DNA of 63,457 nucleotides from Bacteroidota bacterium (lineage in GTDB: Bacteria > Bacteroidota > Bacteroidia > Bacteroidales > JAAUTT01). Both the position numbers and the translations under genes were made by a program. Positions 26,672-35,667 of the stretch are shown one piece after another; within the stretch, counting starts at the first letter, position 1, and each line of letters opens with the position of its first letter. Under the pieces are notes generated by a model, which had not been told where the DNA came from, made no database searches, and saw nothing but the letters and a program-made list of their open reading frames with translations. Location: NCBI GenBank assembly GCA_021779665.1, contig JAJYAG010000017.1, positions 1-63,457 of the forward strand. The letters run 5' to 3'.

Positions 26672-27973
26672 TTATATGTTTCCGTTTAATTTTCTTAAAG
26701 CAATTTCAGCATCGAGCAGCTGAAAAAGGATGTTTGTAAAATTGGATTCGGCTGAGAGATAATTATTGTTTGCCGATGTGAGCTCCAGGCTTGACACAAC
26801 TCCCTGTTCGTATTTGAGCGACATCTTTTTATAAATTTCTTTTGCCACTTCAACATTCATTTTTTGGTTATTGTATTGTTCCAGAAGGTTGTTCAGATTG
26901 AATCGAAGTTGCTTTTCCTGGATCTCAAGCTGTTGTGATAATAAATCCTTTGAAGTTTCCGTCATAAGCAGGTTAATTTTCGACTGTGAAACCTTGGCTC
27001 TTCTTATGCCACTTGAGAATACCGGAATTTTAAGGTTTAGTCCTACCACATTTTTGGGTGTCATGTCGAATTTTGGCTTCAGAAGTTTTTCGGTGTAGGA
27101 GTAAAATCCAACCACACTGGGCAGGTAACTTGCGCGCTCCAAAGCAATTTGTTTTTTGGAGGTCTGTTCCTGTAAAGTCATGAGCTTGTAATCGAAATTG
27201 TTATCAGGATTAAAGCTGCCCGACAAGGTGCCGGCAAATTTGTCCTGTTTCGAAACCTCATCCAACGAAGTACTTAAGCTGATTTTGGAATTTGCATCCA
27301 GTCCCAGTTGAAGCCTAAGCATGTTATAAGCCATTTCCAGCTGACGCTCCGCTGCTTTTTGTGCATTTTCGATCGATATCACCATCACCGATAATTTATC
27401 GGCATCAGTTTGTTCAATCATGCCTGCTTTAGCCAGATTGTTTGTTTTTTCAAAAATCAGCTGAGTATTCATTTTGTTGGCTTCCATTATTTTAACAGTT
27501 CTTTCGCTTACCAGCACAAGAAAGTAGGCACGTGTGACCTGTTCCTTAACCTCCAGCTCTGTTTTTTGGTACGATAGCTCCGAGGATTGATTTACGAGTT
27601 TCGCAATTTGCAGTCCTACAATGTAATTTCCGCTAAATACAAGCTGGTTGGCCGTAAAGGTGAAATTGCTTGTGGGATTAAACTTAATTACTGCCGGTGG
27701 TGCCGATTCGCTCAGATGTATTTCGGCTTCAGCTCCTAGATAGTTGTTGTAACTAACGCCGGCTTCAGCCTGAGGCAGACCAGCTGCGGCGGTTTCGCGA
27801 ACCTTTTCGTGCGACTTCACGCTGTTGTACCTGGCGTTTATTAAGGTTTTGTTTTTTAAAGACGCATAATGAATTGCGCTGTCTAACGATAAATTTATTG
27901 TATCCTGCCCGTAAACGCAGAGGTTGCTTATCAAAAATGCTATAAAAGCAACCGTTCTGAAAATCATTTTCAT
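26672..27973 (-). CDS. TolC-family outer membrane efflux protein
   Basis: 433 residues with a signal peptide (MKMIFRTVAFIAFLISNLCVYGQ) and two outer-membrane efflux repeats. The first includes 'LSLDSAIHYASLKNKTLINARYNSV' and the second 'YKLMTLQEQTSKKQIALERASYLPSVVGFYSYTE'. It ends in 'LNGNI'. It forms the outer membrane exit duct. The start codon overlaps the stop of the upstream tetR (ATGA), so regulator and pump are translationally coupled. Confidence 0.93.
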   Translation of the reverse strand: MKMIFRTVAFIAFLISNLCVYGQDTINLSLDSAIHYASLKNKTLINARYNSVKSHEKVRETAAAGLPQAEAGVSYNNYLGAEAEIHLSESAPPAVIKFNPTSNFTFTANQLVFSGNYIVGLQIAKLVNQSSELSYQKTELEVKEQVTRAYFLVLVSERTVKIMEANKMNTQLIFEKTNNLAKAGMIEQTDADKLSVMVISIENAQKAAERQLEMAYNMLRLQLGLDANSKISLSTSLDEVSKQDKFAGTLSGSFNPDNNFDYKLMTLQEQTSKKQIALERASYLPSVVGFYSYTEKLLKPKFDMTPKNVVGLNLKIPVFSSGIRRAKVSQSKINLLMTETSKDLLSQQLEIQEKQLRFNLNNLLEQYNNQKMNVEVAKEIYKKMSLKYEQGVVSSLELTSANNNYLSAESNFTNILFQLLDAEIALRKLNGNI

Positions 27974-28578
27974 TTTTTTAGATCATTTAATTTAAGTTCA
28001 AGTTTTTTATGGCCTTCAATGGTTGTAATGCCAATTAGTCCCATGATGATGAATTCGAAGAAAACCGGGTCGTTTGTTCTTTTGCCCGGTAAAAGTGAGC
28101 CATCAATTATGGCTGTAAAGCGGTTCTGGTAGAAAGTGAATACATTTTCCTCATCAATTTCGTTCCTGAAAAAACCTTCCTCTTTTCCTTGCCGGATGAT
28201 GCTGGTGACCATTTCATGCAATTCATTATTTTCAAAACTGGTGAAGAGCTGAAAGATATCAGGATGATATTTTTTAATGTCGTAGATAAAGCGTGGATTA
28301 CAGGTATTGAATTGTGAAATCAGTTTTGTGTAGATGCTGAAAAGCTTACTGAGGCTGTCTGTTTTATCATTTACAATTTCGCTGATAAAGTTTTTGCTCA
28401 TTGCTATTAAGCTGTTTGCAGCAACTTTTATCGCTTCATCCTTATTTTCAAAATGCTGGTAAAATGTTTTCTTCGAAATCCCTAAATGGTTAGAAATATC
28501 ATCAAGCGAAACACTTTTGATTCCGTATCTGAAAAATAAATCCAGGCTACCCCTTGCAATGTCGTCTCTTATTTCCAT
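27970..28578 (-). CDS. TetR-family regulator, proximal to the pump
   Basis: 202 residues. The N-terminal HTH is 'DIARGSLDLFFRYGIKSVSLDDISNHLGISKKTFYQHFENKDEAIK' and the C-terminal ligand domain is 'ISQFNTCNPRFIYDIKKYHPDIFQLF'. It is homologous over its whole length to the second TetR just upstream ('FYDIKKYYPNL'). It overlaps the TolC gene by 4 bp. It probably represses the pump operon and is released by a pump substrate; a shared operator-like motif lies immediately before its start codon. Confidence 0.92.
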   Translation of the reverse strand: MEIRDDIARGSLDLFFRYGIKSVSLDDISNHLGISKKTFYQHFENKDEAIKVAANSLIAMSKNFISEIVNDKTDSLSKLFSIYTKLISQFNTCNPRFIYDIKKYHPDIFQLFTSFENNELHEMVTSIIRQGKEEGFFRNEIDEENVFTFYQNRFTAIIDGSLLPGKRTNDPVFFEFIIMGLIGITTIEGHKKLELKLNDLKK

Positions 28579-28584
28579 ACTAAG

Positions 28585-28610
28585 AAAACTTTAATGTTTT
28601 TTTTAGTTTT
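28585..28610 (-). promoter_or_regulatory. Operator-like motif AAAACT-N14-AGTTTT before the proximal tetR
   Basis: An inverted repeat of 6-bp arms, 14 bp apart, 6 bp upstream of the ATG. The same arms with the same spacing occur before the second tetR (29256-29281). Confidence 0.5.
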
Positions 28611-28627
28611 CGTCACGACAAAAAAAT

Positions 28628-29227
28628 TTAGGAGTTATACTTTTCGAGAAGTGAAAATCCTTTTTCTGTGGCAATTCCCCTCATAAAATTGATCACGATG
28701 TTCTCGAAGATTTCGATTTTCGAATATTTCTCCTCAGGGAAAACTTCCTGGTTATTCATAATTTTGAATTGTTCAAAAAGCAGGATCGCCACAATTTCCA
28801 CATTGATTTCCGGCCGGAATACGTTTTCTTTTATTCCCCTGTTGAGCAGCTCCATAAATTGAATCCTGTTCTCGTTGTTATTGTTTTCTACGGTGTGCTT
28901 GTTCAGATTAGGGTAATACTTCTTAATATCGTAGAAGAAAACAGGATTTATTGTTTTCATGATATTTACGTTGTGCTTAACAATTTTCAAAAGCGCCTCG
29001 ATTACATTCTCAGAGGTTTTTAGGATCTCTTCTGTCGAAGCTTTTTGTGTTGCAATGGCTGTTTCGAAGCAATTCTTTAAAAGCTCATCCTTATCTTTGA
29101 ATTTTTCGTAAATGGTTCTTTTGGAAATTCCTAATTCCTCGGCTATGGAATCCATTGTTATACTTCTGATTCCGTATCTGGTAAACATTTTTAAGGCACC
29201 GGTGATTATTTTTTCCTTAATTTCCAT
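28628..29227 (-). CDS. TetR-family regulator, distal to the pump
   Basis: 199 residues with an HTH 'GALKMFTRYGIRSITMDSIAEELGISKRTIYEKFKDKDELLK' and a ligand domain 'NIMKTINPVFFYDIKKYYPNLNKH'. It is a paralogue of the regulator that follows it 49 bp downstream on the same strand. Tandem TetR genes ahead of an RND operon suggest either a recent duplication giving two inducer specificities or heterodimer formation. It has its own operator-like motif upstream. Confidence 0.92.
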   Translation of the reverse strand: MEIKEKIITGALKMFTRYGIRSITMDSIAEELGISKRTIYEKFKDKDELLKNCFETAIATQKASTEEILKTSENVIEALLKIVKHNVNIMKTINPVFFYDIKKYYPNLNKHTVENNNNENRIQFMELLNRGIKENVFRPEINVEIVAILLFEQFKIMNNQEVFPEEKYSKIEIFENIVINFMRGIATEKGFSLLEKYNS

Positions 29228-29255
29228 TTCTCAAAATTTGAGGTCAAAAGTAAAG

Positions 29256-29281
29256 AAAACTTTTGAAACTAAAATAGTTTT
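29256..29281 (-). promoter_or_regulatory. Operator-like motif AAAACT-N14-AGTTTT before the distal tetR
   Basis: The same 6-bp arms and 14-bp spacing as at 28585-28610; a further TTAGTTTT follows immediately, so a third half-site may exist. It lies 29-54 bp upstream of the ATG. Confidence 0.5.
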
Positions 29282-29430
29282 TTAGTTTTATTTTTTGAAA
29301 TTAATTAATTCTATGAGATTCTTAGGTTTGTCAATTGAATTCAAAATTTTATAATTTTTTGTACCGGAATTAAGAAAATGTTAGTACTTTAAAGCCTAAT
29401 AAATCACACTCCTAACGATTTCATAATACT

Positions 29431-29838
29431 ATGGGAATGTTTAAGAAGAAAAATGAGGCGGAGATCAGTGGAAAGAAATCGATTATGATTGTCGATGATA
29501 GTAAATCGGAGAGTTTATTGATTGGAGCTCTGTTTGAGAATGAATATGAGATCGTTTACATGGAGGATGGACAAAAAGCTCTGAATCATATCTTCGAGGG
29601 TCATAAACCCGACTTGATTTTGCTGGATATGGAAATGCCTCATATGAACGGAAGGGTATTTTTAAGAAGGTTAAAGCATCAGATTGCTTTTAAAGATATC
29701 CCGGTAATATTTATTTCGTCAGTTAACAGCAACTTAATTATAAACACCATGATCAAGCAGGGCATTGTGGATTACCTGGTGAAACCATTTAATTCACAGG
29801 AATTAGTCAGTAAGGTTAAGGGTGTATTTCAAAGTTGA
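29431..29838 (+). CDS. Single-domain response regulator (receiver only)
   Basis: 135 residues with the full receiver active site: Asp22-Asp23 (IVDDS), the phosphorylation site Asp66 (ILLDMEMP), the conserved Ser in 'FISSVNS' and Lys118 in 'LVKPF'. There is no output domain, so it works by protein-protein contact, like CheY or DivK. No histidine kinase is adjacent. The N-terminal 15 residues are basic and charged (MFKKKNEAEISGKK). Confidence 0.92.
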   Translation: MGMFKKKNEAEISGKKSIMIVDDSKSESLLIGALFENEYEIVYMEDGQKALNHIFEGHKPDLILLDMEMPHMNGRVFLRRLKHQIAFKDIPVIFISSVNSNLIINTMIKQGIVDYLVKPFNSQELVSKVKGVFQS

Positions 29839-29864
29839 TTCGAAAGACCTATAAATTAAGGTGC

Positions 29865-31067
29865 TTACTTTCCGCAGAATTTATTCAGATATCCCACAGC
29901 TTCCCTGTTACCAAGATTAGCAGCTTTTTGCCAGTAATAACATGCAGCCTGATTGTCCTGAAGTTTATATTTAGCTATCCCTTTACCAAGATTCGCTTCA
30001 GCATCGTCGGGTGTCAAATCGAGCACCATTCCAAAGTCTTCGTCGGCATTCTGCAATTTTTGCGTCTTCAGGCTCAGTTTTCCCCTCAATAAATAGTATT
30101 CTTTTTTTGTTTTGTCTTTGTCTATCAAAGTGTTCAGTCCGGCAATTGCATTCATATAATTTCCTTTGTCGGCTTCAATTTGCACCTGAGTTAGCTGTAC
30201 TTCAGGATTATCCGGGAGGCAGAAATTTATAAATTTCAAATCTTTATTGACATCAGCTTCATTCTTGAGCGTTTTATTAAGATCAATGCGGTTAATGTAA
30301 TATTTTACATTGAAAGGATTACGCTGAATAGCCTCGTTAATGGAAGCAAGCGCTTCCTTGGGTTTATTGTTTTTCTGAAGAATCTGTGATTTTTGATAAT
30401 GATATTTGTCCTCGGTCGACTTCCGGTTAATAGCCTGACTGATTGAATTCTCAGCAGCATCGTACATTTTTTTGTCAAAGAAGAACTTCGACTGGATATA
30501 AAGAAGTTCTGGGTTGTTTGGGAACTTTTTCATAGCTTCGTCCAAACCCCCGGAAAGATATTGACTGTCTCCGTTCTCGGATGCTGAAGTTGACTGATTC
30601 ACTTTTAATTCAGCCTCTGAATAATCAATGTTTTGCCACATATTTTCCCAGGAAGTGTTTCCTTTAAATTTCTTAAAAGCTTCGTCGTTAACTATTTTGC
30701 TTATGGGTAGCTTATTCTTCTGATTAAAATAAGCATTCAAATGCTCCATAGCATTGGCCATATTTCCTTCCATTCCGGCACACCTGGCCAGGCTTAACCG
30801 GTATAACCCCGGATACTCTTTCTCCAGGGCGGAATAAAGCAATTCTGCCTGCTTAAAATCTTTAAGCCCAAACTGAATATCAGCCATGATTCTGGCATAT
30901 TGTCTGTTATCTTTCGATGCAGATTGATTAATTGCTTCTAATGCATCGTCAAACTTATTGCTGTTTGCGAGAATTCCAGCTTTTAGAAGGAAGTCATCGG
31001 CAGTTTGGGCTCTTACTGTCAGCCCAACGCCTGCTATAACTATAAGCAGAAATATATAAGTCTTCAT
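29865..31067 (-). CDS. Secreted or periplasmic TPR protein
   Basis: 400 residues with a signal peptide (MKTYIFLLIVIAGVGLTVRAQ) and TPR-type repeats throughout ('FDDALEAINQSASKDNRQYARIMADIQFGLKDFKQAELLYSALEKEYPG', 'KKEYYLLRGKLSLKTQKLQNADEDFGMVLDLTPDDAEANLGKGIAKYKL'). It ends with a Sel1-like repeat (ACYYWQKAANLGNREAVGYLNKFCGK). It lies 37 bp downstream of the large T9SS-exported protein and is probably in the same operon, so it could take part in assembly or function of that protein. Confidence 0.88.
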   Translation of the reverse strand: MKTYIFLLIVIAGVGLTVRAQTADDFLLKAGILANSNKFDDALEAINQSASKDNRQYARIMADIQFGLKDFKQAELLYSALEKEYPGLYRLSLARCAGMEGNMANAMEHLNAYFNQKNKLPISKIVNDEAFKKFKGNTSWENMWQNIDYSEAELKVNQSTSASENGDSQYLSGGLDEAMKKFPNNPELLYIQSKFFFDKKMYDAAENSISQAINRKSTEDKYHYQKSQILQKNNKPKEALASINEAIQRNPFNVKYYINRIDLNKTLKNEADVNKDLKFINFCLPDNPEVQLTQVQIEADKGNYMNAIAGLNTLIDKDKTKKEYYLLRGKLSLKTQKLQNADEDFGMVLDLTPDDAEANLGKGIAKYKLQDNQAACYYWQKAANLGNREAVGYLNKFCGK

Positions 31068-31104
31068 TGTTATTGTGTTAATTTAATTAAAGGAGGATTT
31101 CAGT

Positions 31105-33714
31105 TTATTCAACCGGAGGTTTCGCCCCTTCACCATAAAATACATTTATAAAGCCGGTAATCGTGCGGGCTTCAATGCCAGTGAGCCGCGGTTCAAATAC
31201 ATCGCATATATAATAATAAACCCCTGTAGGCACAAACTTCTTTGTATCAATATCTCTTCCATCCCAGTTGATGCTCGGATTTTCGGTTTTGAAAACAAGT
31301 TTACCCCAGCGGTTGAATATCTTCATGTTTACTTTATTAACATAATTATTAGGGTTGTATGCTTTGAAAATTTCGTTGTAATTATCTCCGTTTGGCGAGA
31401 AAACATTCGGGAGATCGTAACCGGCACAACTGTCTATACAAACAATTACCGAGGGCTGGCTTTCGTTTCCAAAACTGTCAATGGCGGTAACCTGGTAACA
31501 TGCAGCCAGAGATTCGGGCGAAATATGCCTGAAGGTTGTCTGGTTGGCATTGTTTATTTCGGCAATTACCTGCAGGTCGGAGTTAATCTGATTTTTGTAA
31601 TATAGTTTGTATGAAACCACATCGTTGGCGCAGGTAAGATTTGGATTACTCCAGCTTACAACATTCAGGGAGCTGTCGCATCTTGAAGAAACTGTCAGAA
31701 CAGGTGCACACGGAGGAGTTGTATCGATAGGTGTTGTGCATGCTATATGTGACCAGTTTACATTATTATAACGAACACCATTCAAAACTCTGAATCCAAA
31801 GCTTTTTACCCTATAGCAAACCTCCTGGTTATTCGCCAGATTTTTATCTATATATACTTCGCTATTTGTAAATCCGATGGAATCAAATGCCTGGGTAACC
31901 TTATTTTTGCGGTAAATTATGTATTGATCGTTGAGCCATGGAACATTGCGTGCAAACCGTATCTGCACCTGATTGTCCTCGGGCAGTAAATTGGGGTAAG
32001 TTGTGGAAGCAACTTCAGCATCACCAATTTTAAAACGGTTGCCGGGAGCATTGTTATAAAGCTCTACCTTGTAAACATAAGGATAGACAGTGGTATTTAC
32101 TCCTTTATCGACATAGAAAGTGTCGAGCAGGTCCGCTGTTTGATAAGATGTTAGTTGCGTGAAATTATTACCCGTGAGCTGTGTGGACCGGTAAAGAATG
32201 TATTCATAGGGTCCGAGAGCAGGTATGGTGTCCAGTTTAACAGGTTTGGCCCATGATACATAAACTTCTCCGTTAACCTGATCGATAACTGATACACTGG
32301 CATTCAAAAGTGAAGGATTGCCGGGAATTAATGTTGTGCAGGCCTCAACCGAAGGATAACTTAAAGCACCATCGGGAAACCATGCAACAATGCGGTAGCA
32401 ATAATTAATCCCGAGACTTAGTCCGACGCCCTTATTATTATCGATAAAAGAGGTGTCGTTAATATTTTTAGTGGTGGCAATCAATTCATAACCGCTGTTC
32501 GGAATTAAACCGCCCGCACAACTATCGGTAACATTGGATAGCGAGGAAGTGCTTCTGTAAATCATGTAACCTGAAGCATTGGAACAAATAGTTTTCGACC
32601 ATTTTAAGGCAATGGCGTTATTGCTTGGCACAGCCCTGAGTTCCTTAGGACCCGGAGCCATAATGCGGATATTGAAATTATCAATATCCACCAGTTTTAG
32701 TTTGGCAAAATTATCTTCCGCTTTCAGAACCACAGAGTAAGGTTGCTTTCTTACGTGACTGCAATCGGTGAGCCAGCGAAAAACTGAAGTGGCGACACCT
32801 CTGTCGGAAATAATGGGAGTAAAAGTTGCTGGCGAGTTTTTCACAACAAACGGTCCGCCGGTTGCAGTATGAGTAACTTTGTCATTATCAACGTCGATAC
32901 TTGTAAGGGTAAGTCGTATGGAATCACCGGCCATCACACATAAATCTTTAAGAGGCGGGTTCTCAGGCGGGTTATTGGTTGACTTATGAACTTCAACCTG
33001 CATGTCGCGGATAATATTATTAATTTTCACGCCATTACGCCACTCTTCAACATTCATGGCAATGTTAAAAATACCGCTGTCCATAGGGGCATCCCAGATC
33101 AAATCGCCTGTAATAGAATCAACATAAAGCTTTTTAGAAGCTCTTGGGAAGGTGTAATTTTCGATAGGTTTCCCGTTTTCTTTGGTACAAACCGTAAGTT
33201 TATAGGAAATGCTGTCACCATCGATATCGAAAGCTGCAGGGTTGTGAATAAAAGTGCGCCCGATAGCTGCTTTATCAATAGGGTAATTTAACAGTACCGG
33301 TGTGTTGTTGACTCCCAGAACAGGATTAATAACCATGGTAGTCTTTACCGAAAAGATCACATTCACAGAATTGGGGATATTAACAACTCCAAAATTACGG
33401 TTAGGGTCCTGCATTACAATTTCGTAAGTACCGGGTCCGGGGAATTTATGCCTTATGATATAAGTGTTTTTTCTGTAAAAGTCGGGTAATTCAATTTTAC
33501 TGGCACGTTGAGCAACCGAGGCAGTATTATCGCCCCATTGAATCTCGAGCTGATCGCGATCGGCAGCACTCAAAGTGTAGGTGAAAGTGGTGATTGTAAA
33601 TTCGAATTCGTATTGTGAAATCTGGCGGTAGGTAATTTCGCCCGCCCGATTATGTGTAGCTCTTAATTGTAAAGCTATACCCATTAATAGAATTGCAAGT
33701 ATTGCCCTTTTCAT
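31105..33714 (-). CDS. Large T9SS-exported protein with gliding-motility-type C-terminal domain
   Basis: 869 residues with a signal peptide (MKRAILAILLMGIALQLRATHNRAGEITY). The N-terminal half has PKD/cadherin-like strands. Several fibronectin-III-like modules follow ('AIALKWSKTICSNASGYMIYRSTSS', 'VYVSWAKPVKLDTIPALGPYEYILYRSTQ'). The C-terminus is the type B T9SS sorting domain: 'PNVFSPNGDNYNEIFKAYN', 'MKIFNRWGKLVFKTENPSINWDGRD', 'VPTGVYYYICDV'. It should be exported through the type IX system and kept on or near the cell surface as a structural or adhesive protein. A TPR gene follows. Confidence 0.93.
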   Translation of the reverse strand: MKRAILAILLMGIALQLRATHNRAGEITYRQISQYEFEFTITTFTYTLSAADRDQLEIQWGDNTASVAQRASKIELPDFYRKNTYIIRHKFPGPGTYEIVMQDPNRNFGVVNIPNSVNVIFSVKTTMVINPVLGVNNTPVLLNYPIDKAAIGRTFIHNPAAFDIDGDSISYKLTVCTKENGKPIENYTFPRASKKLYVDSITGDLIWDAPMDSGIFNIAMNVEEWRNGVKINNIIRDMQVEVHKSTNNPPENPPLKDLCVMAGDSIRLTLTSIDVDNDKVTHTATGGPFVVKNSPATFTPIISDRGVATSVFRWLTDCSHVRKQPYSVVLKAEDNFAKLKLVDIDNFNIRIMAPGPKELRAVPSNNAIALKWSKTICSNASGYMIYRSTSSLSNVTDSCAGGLIPNSGYELIATTKNINDTSFIDNNKGVGLSLGINYCYRIVAWFPDGALSYPSVEACTTLIPGNPSLLNASVSVIDQVNGEVYVSWAKPVKLDTIPALGPYEYILYRSTQLTGNNFTQLTSYQTADLLDTFYVDKGVNTTVYPYVYKVELYNNAPGNRFKIGDAEVASTTYPNLLPEDNQVQIRFARNVPWLNDQYIIYRKNKVTQAFDSIGFTNSEVYIDKNLANNQEVCYRVKSFGFRVLNGVRYNNVNWSHIACTTPIDTTPPCAPVLTVSSRCDSSLNVVSWSNPNLTCANDVVSYKLYYKNQINSDLQVIAEINNANQTTFRHISPESLAACYQVTAIDSFGNESQPSVIVCIDSCAGYDLPNVFSPNGDNYNEIFKAYNPNNYVNKVNMKIFNRWGKLVFKTENPSINWDGRDIDTKKFVPTGVYYYICDVFEPRLTGIEARTITGFINVFYGEGAKPPVE

Positions 33715-33908
33715 TTGTTTATTTTATTTTTTTAAGATCACATGGAATCCCGATAGATACCGGGACCATTTTAATTATTGCTGCTGTTGTAAATTTGTCA
33801 CCAGGGTGTTTCATAATTCAGTTTTATACTAGACGAAAGTTTTCGCAAATGGTTGACTGAAAAATTCCGATTCTTATCATAATTAAGATTCTGATTCAAT
33901 TATAACCC

Positions 33909-34403
33909 CTATAGCTTTATACTTATTTTGTAATTACTGAAATTCAAATTGTACCCTTTCTCCTTGCCATCTATACTGGTGATAAGCAGATTAGTCTGGT
34001 TTTCAAATGTATCCAGTAAAATGGCGTTTTCAATCTGCAACGATTTTACTTTTCCCTTTATGGGAGCATTAAAGAAAAGCATAATTCCGTCATCAGTCAT
34101 TTCATAATTTTGTAAAACAAGCGGAATTACGGTTTTGTTATTAGCTTTCAGCGAAAAGATCTTAGTAAAATAGGTGTCAATATGCTTTCTCCATTCGGGA
34201 TGAATACTGTCGGTTCCCAAATTTAAAGTTAAATTGTAGTTATGAATAAAAGCAAGTTCAAAATCATCGCGGAAAACCTTCACCGACATGGTTGCAACTT
34301 TATCCTTCGAAACATATTCAAAGTTAGTTACAGCAACATGTACAGGGTGCATATATGCTAAAAAAGCAAGCTTTAAAAACAAGTATAGTTTTAGAGTGAA
34401 CAC
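33909..34403 (-). CDS. DUF6702-like secreted protein
   Basis: 164 residues from a GTG codon. A hydrophobic N-terminus (FTLKLYLFLKLAFLAYMHPVHVAV) leads into the pattern 'HPVHVAVTNFEY...MSVKVFRDDFELAF' and a C-terminal 'NAILLDTFENQTNLLITSIDGKEKGYNLNFSNYKISI'. This layout matches the family known as DUF6702 in Bacteroidota, of unknown function. It is divergent from xerD. The internal ATG at 34352 would remove the signal peptide. Confidence 0.72.
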   Translation of the reverse strand: MFTLKLYLFLKLAFLAYMHPVHVAVTNFEYVSKDKVATMSVKVFRDDFELAFIHNYNLTLNLGTDSIHPEWRKHIDTYFTKIFSLKANNKTVIPLVLQNYEMTDDGIMLFFNAPIKGKVKSLQIENAILLDTFENQTNLLITSIDGKEKGYNLNFSNYKISIKL

Positions 34404-34413
34404 CTTATTTAGT

Positions 34414-34444
34414 TTTGTTACAAATTTATAATTATTTTACTTTG
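34414..34444 (+). promoter_or_regulatory. Probable xerD promoter
   Basis: TTTG (34414-34417), 20-bp spacer, TACTTTG (34438-34444; one base short of TAnnTTTG). Confidence 0.4.
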
Positions 34445-34575
34445 CTTTTCGGGCTTTTACACGTAATTTGGGTATTGTGTGCAAAATAACCATGAACAGA
34501 GGAACAGGTTATTTATTTTTAATTAATTGTACAGACAACCAGTACTTTTCCCTAATAATCTTTAATTCTTACAAA

Positions 34576-35478
34576 GTGGAATGGAAAAATGAGGTAAAAG
34601 AGTTTTTAATATTTCTGAAACTTGAAAAAGCAGTTTCACCCAATACGATTTCGGCTTATGCAGCTGATCTGGAGAAGCTGTTAAGATATTTCGATGAAAA
34701 ACAGATTTTAGTTTCGCCAAAAGATGTTGATCTGAAAATACTCGAGGACTTTCTGCTCCACATTTCCACTGAAAATTTGAGTGCCCGGACTCAGGCCCGT
34801 TTAATTTCGGGCATACGTGCATTCTTTCGGTTTTTACTTATCGAAGATAAAATAGAAACAGATCCTACTGAATTGCTTGAATTTCCAAAGATTGGCCGCA
34901 AACTACCCGATGTCCTCACTATATTCGAAATTGATGCCATGGAGGCGGCCATTGATCTGAGTAAACCTGAGGGGCACCGCAACAAGGCTATGATTGAAAC
35001 CATGTATAGCTGTGGTTTGCGTGTTTCGGAACTGGTAAATCTTAAGTTTTCCGACACCTTTTTCGACGAATTGTTTATAAGAGTAATTGGCAAGGGGAAT
35101 AAAGAAAGACTGGTGCCTATAAGTCCCAAAGCCATTCGCGAAATAAAGTATTATCAGGAAAACTGCCGCAATCATTTGCCAATAAAAAGGATGCACGAAG
35201 ACTTTATATTCCTTAACCGGAACGGTCGGCCTTTAACCCGTGTAATGGTTTTTACAATAATAAAACAACTGGCACAGCTTGCGGGAATTCATAAAACCGT
35301 GAGTCCGCATACTTTAAGGCATTCTTTCGCAACTCATCTGATCGAAGGAGGGGCCGATCTGAGAGCTGTGCAGGAGATGCTGGGGCACGAATCCATTCTG
35401 ACCACCGAAATTTATACCCATATCGACAGGGAATATCTCAGAGAAGCTATTATACAATTTCATCCAAGAGGTAAATAG
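34576..35478 (+). CDS. xerD: XerD-type tyrosine recombinase
   Basis: A site-specific recombinase that resolves chromosome dimers at dif. I choose the GTG at 34576 (VEWKNEVKEFLIFLKLEKAVSPNT), giving 300 residues. With this start the catalytic residues fall at Arg149, Lys173, His245, Arg248, His271 and Tyr280, exactly one more than in E. coli XerD (148, 172, 244, 247, 270, 279). An ATG at 34492 would add 28 residues unlike any XerD N-terminus. No conjugation or phage genes are near, so a housekeeping role is likely. Confidence 0.92.
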   Translation: MEWKNEVKEFLIFLKLEKAVSPNTISAYAADLEKLLRYFDEKQILVSPKDVDLKILEDFLLHISTENLSARTQARLISGIRAFFRFLLIEDKIETDPTELLEFPKIGRKLPDVLTIFEIDAMEAAIDLSKPEGHRNKAMIETMYSCGLRVSELVNLKFSDTFFDELFIRVIGKGNKERLVPISPKAIREIKYYQENCRNHLPIKRMHEDFIFLNRNGRPLTRVMVFTIIKQLAQLAGIHKTVSPHTLRHSFATHLIEGGADLRAVQEMLGHESILTTEIYTHIDREYLREAIIQFHPRGK

Positions 35479-35595
35479 ACTTTTAAAACTATTTTTTAAT
35501 TAAATTGTATTTATAACCATTTGAAAATTAGTCTAAATTAATCCTGTGGGGGTGAATTATGATATATAATAGGTTAAACCAATGAAAAAAATCAG

Positions 35596-35603
35596 TAATT
35601 TTG
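35596..35603 (+). promoter_or_regulatory. -7 element of ppdK
   Basis: TAATTTTG matches TAnnTTTG, 65 bp before the ATG; the -33 box is weak. A palindromic GGTTAAACC lies just upstream. Confidence 0.4.
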
Positions 35604-35667
35604 TTACTTAATTTTTTTTAAGGAATCCATATTATATTGAAATACAAACAATTAAAAGAGAAGCAAA

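Noticed and set aside
34468-34575. N-terminal extension of XerD from an upstream start
   Set aside because: Catalytic residue numbering agrees with E. coli XerD to within one residue only for the GTG at 34576.
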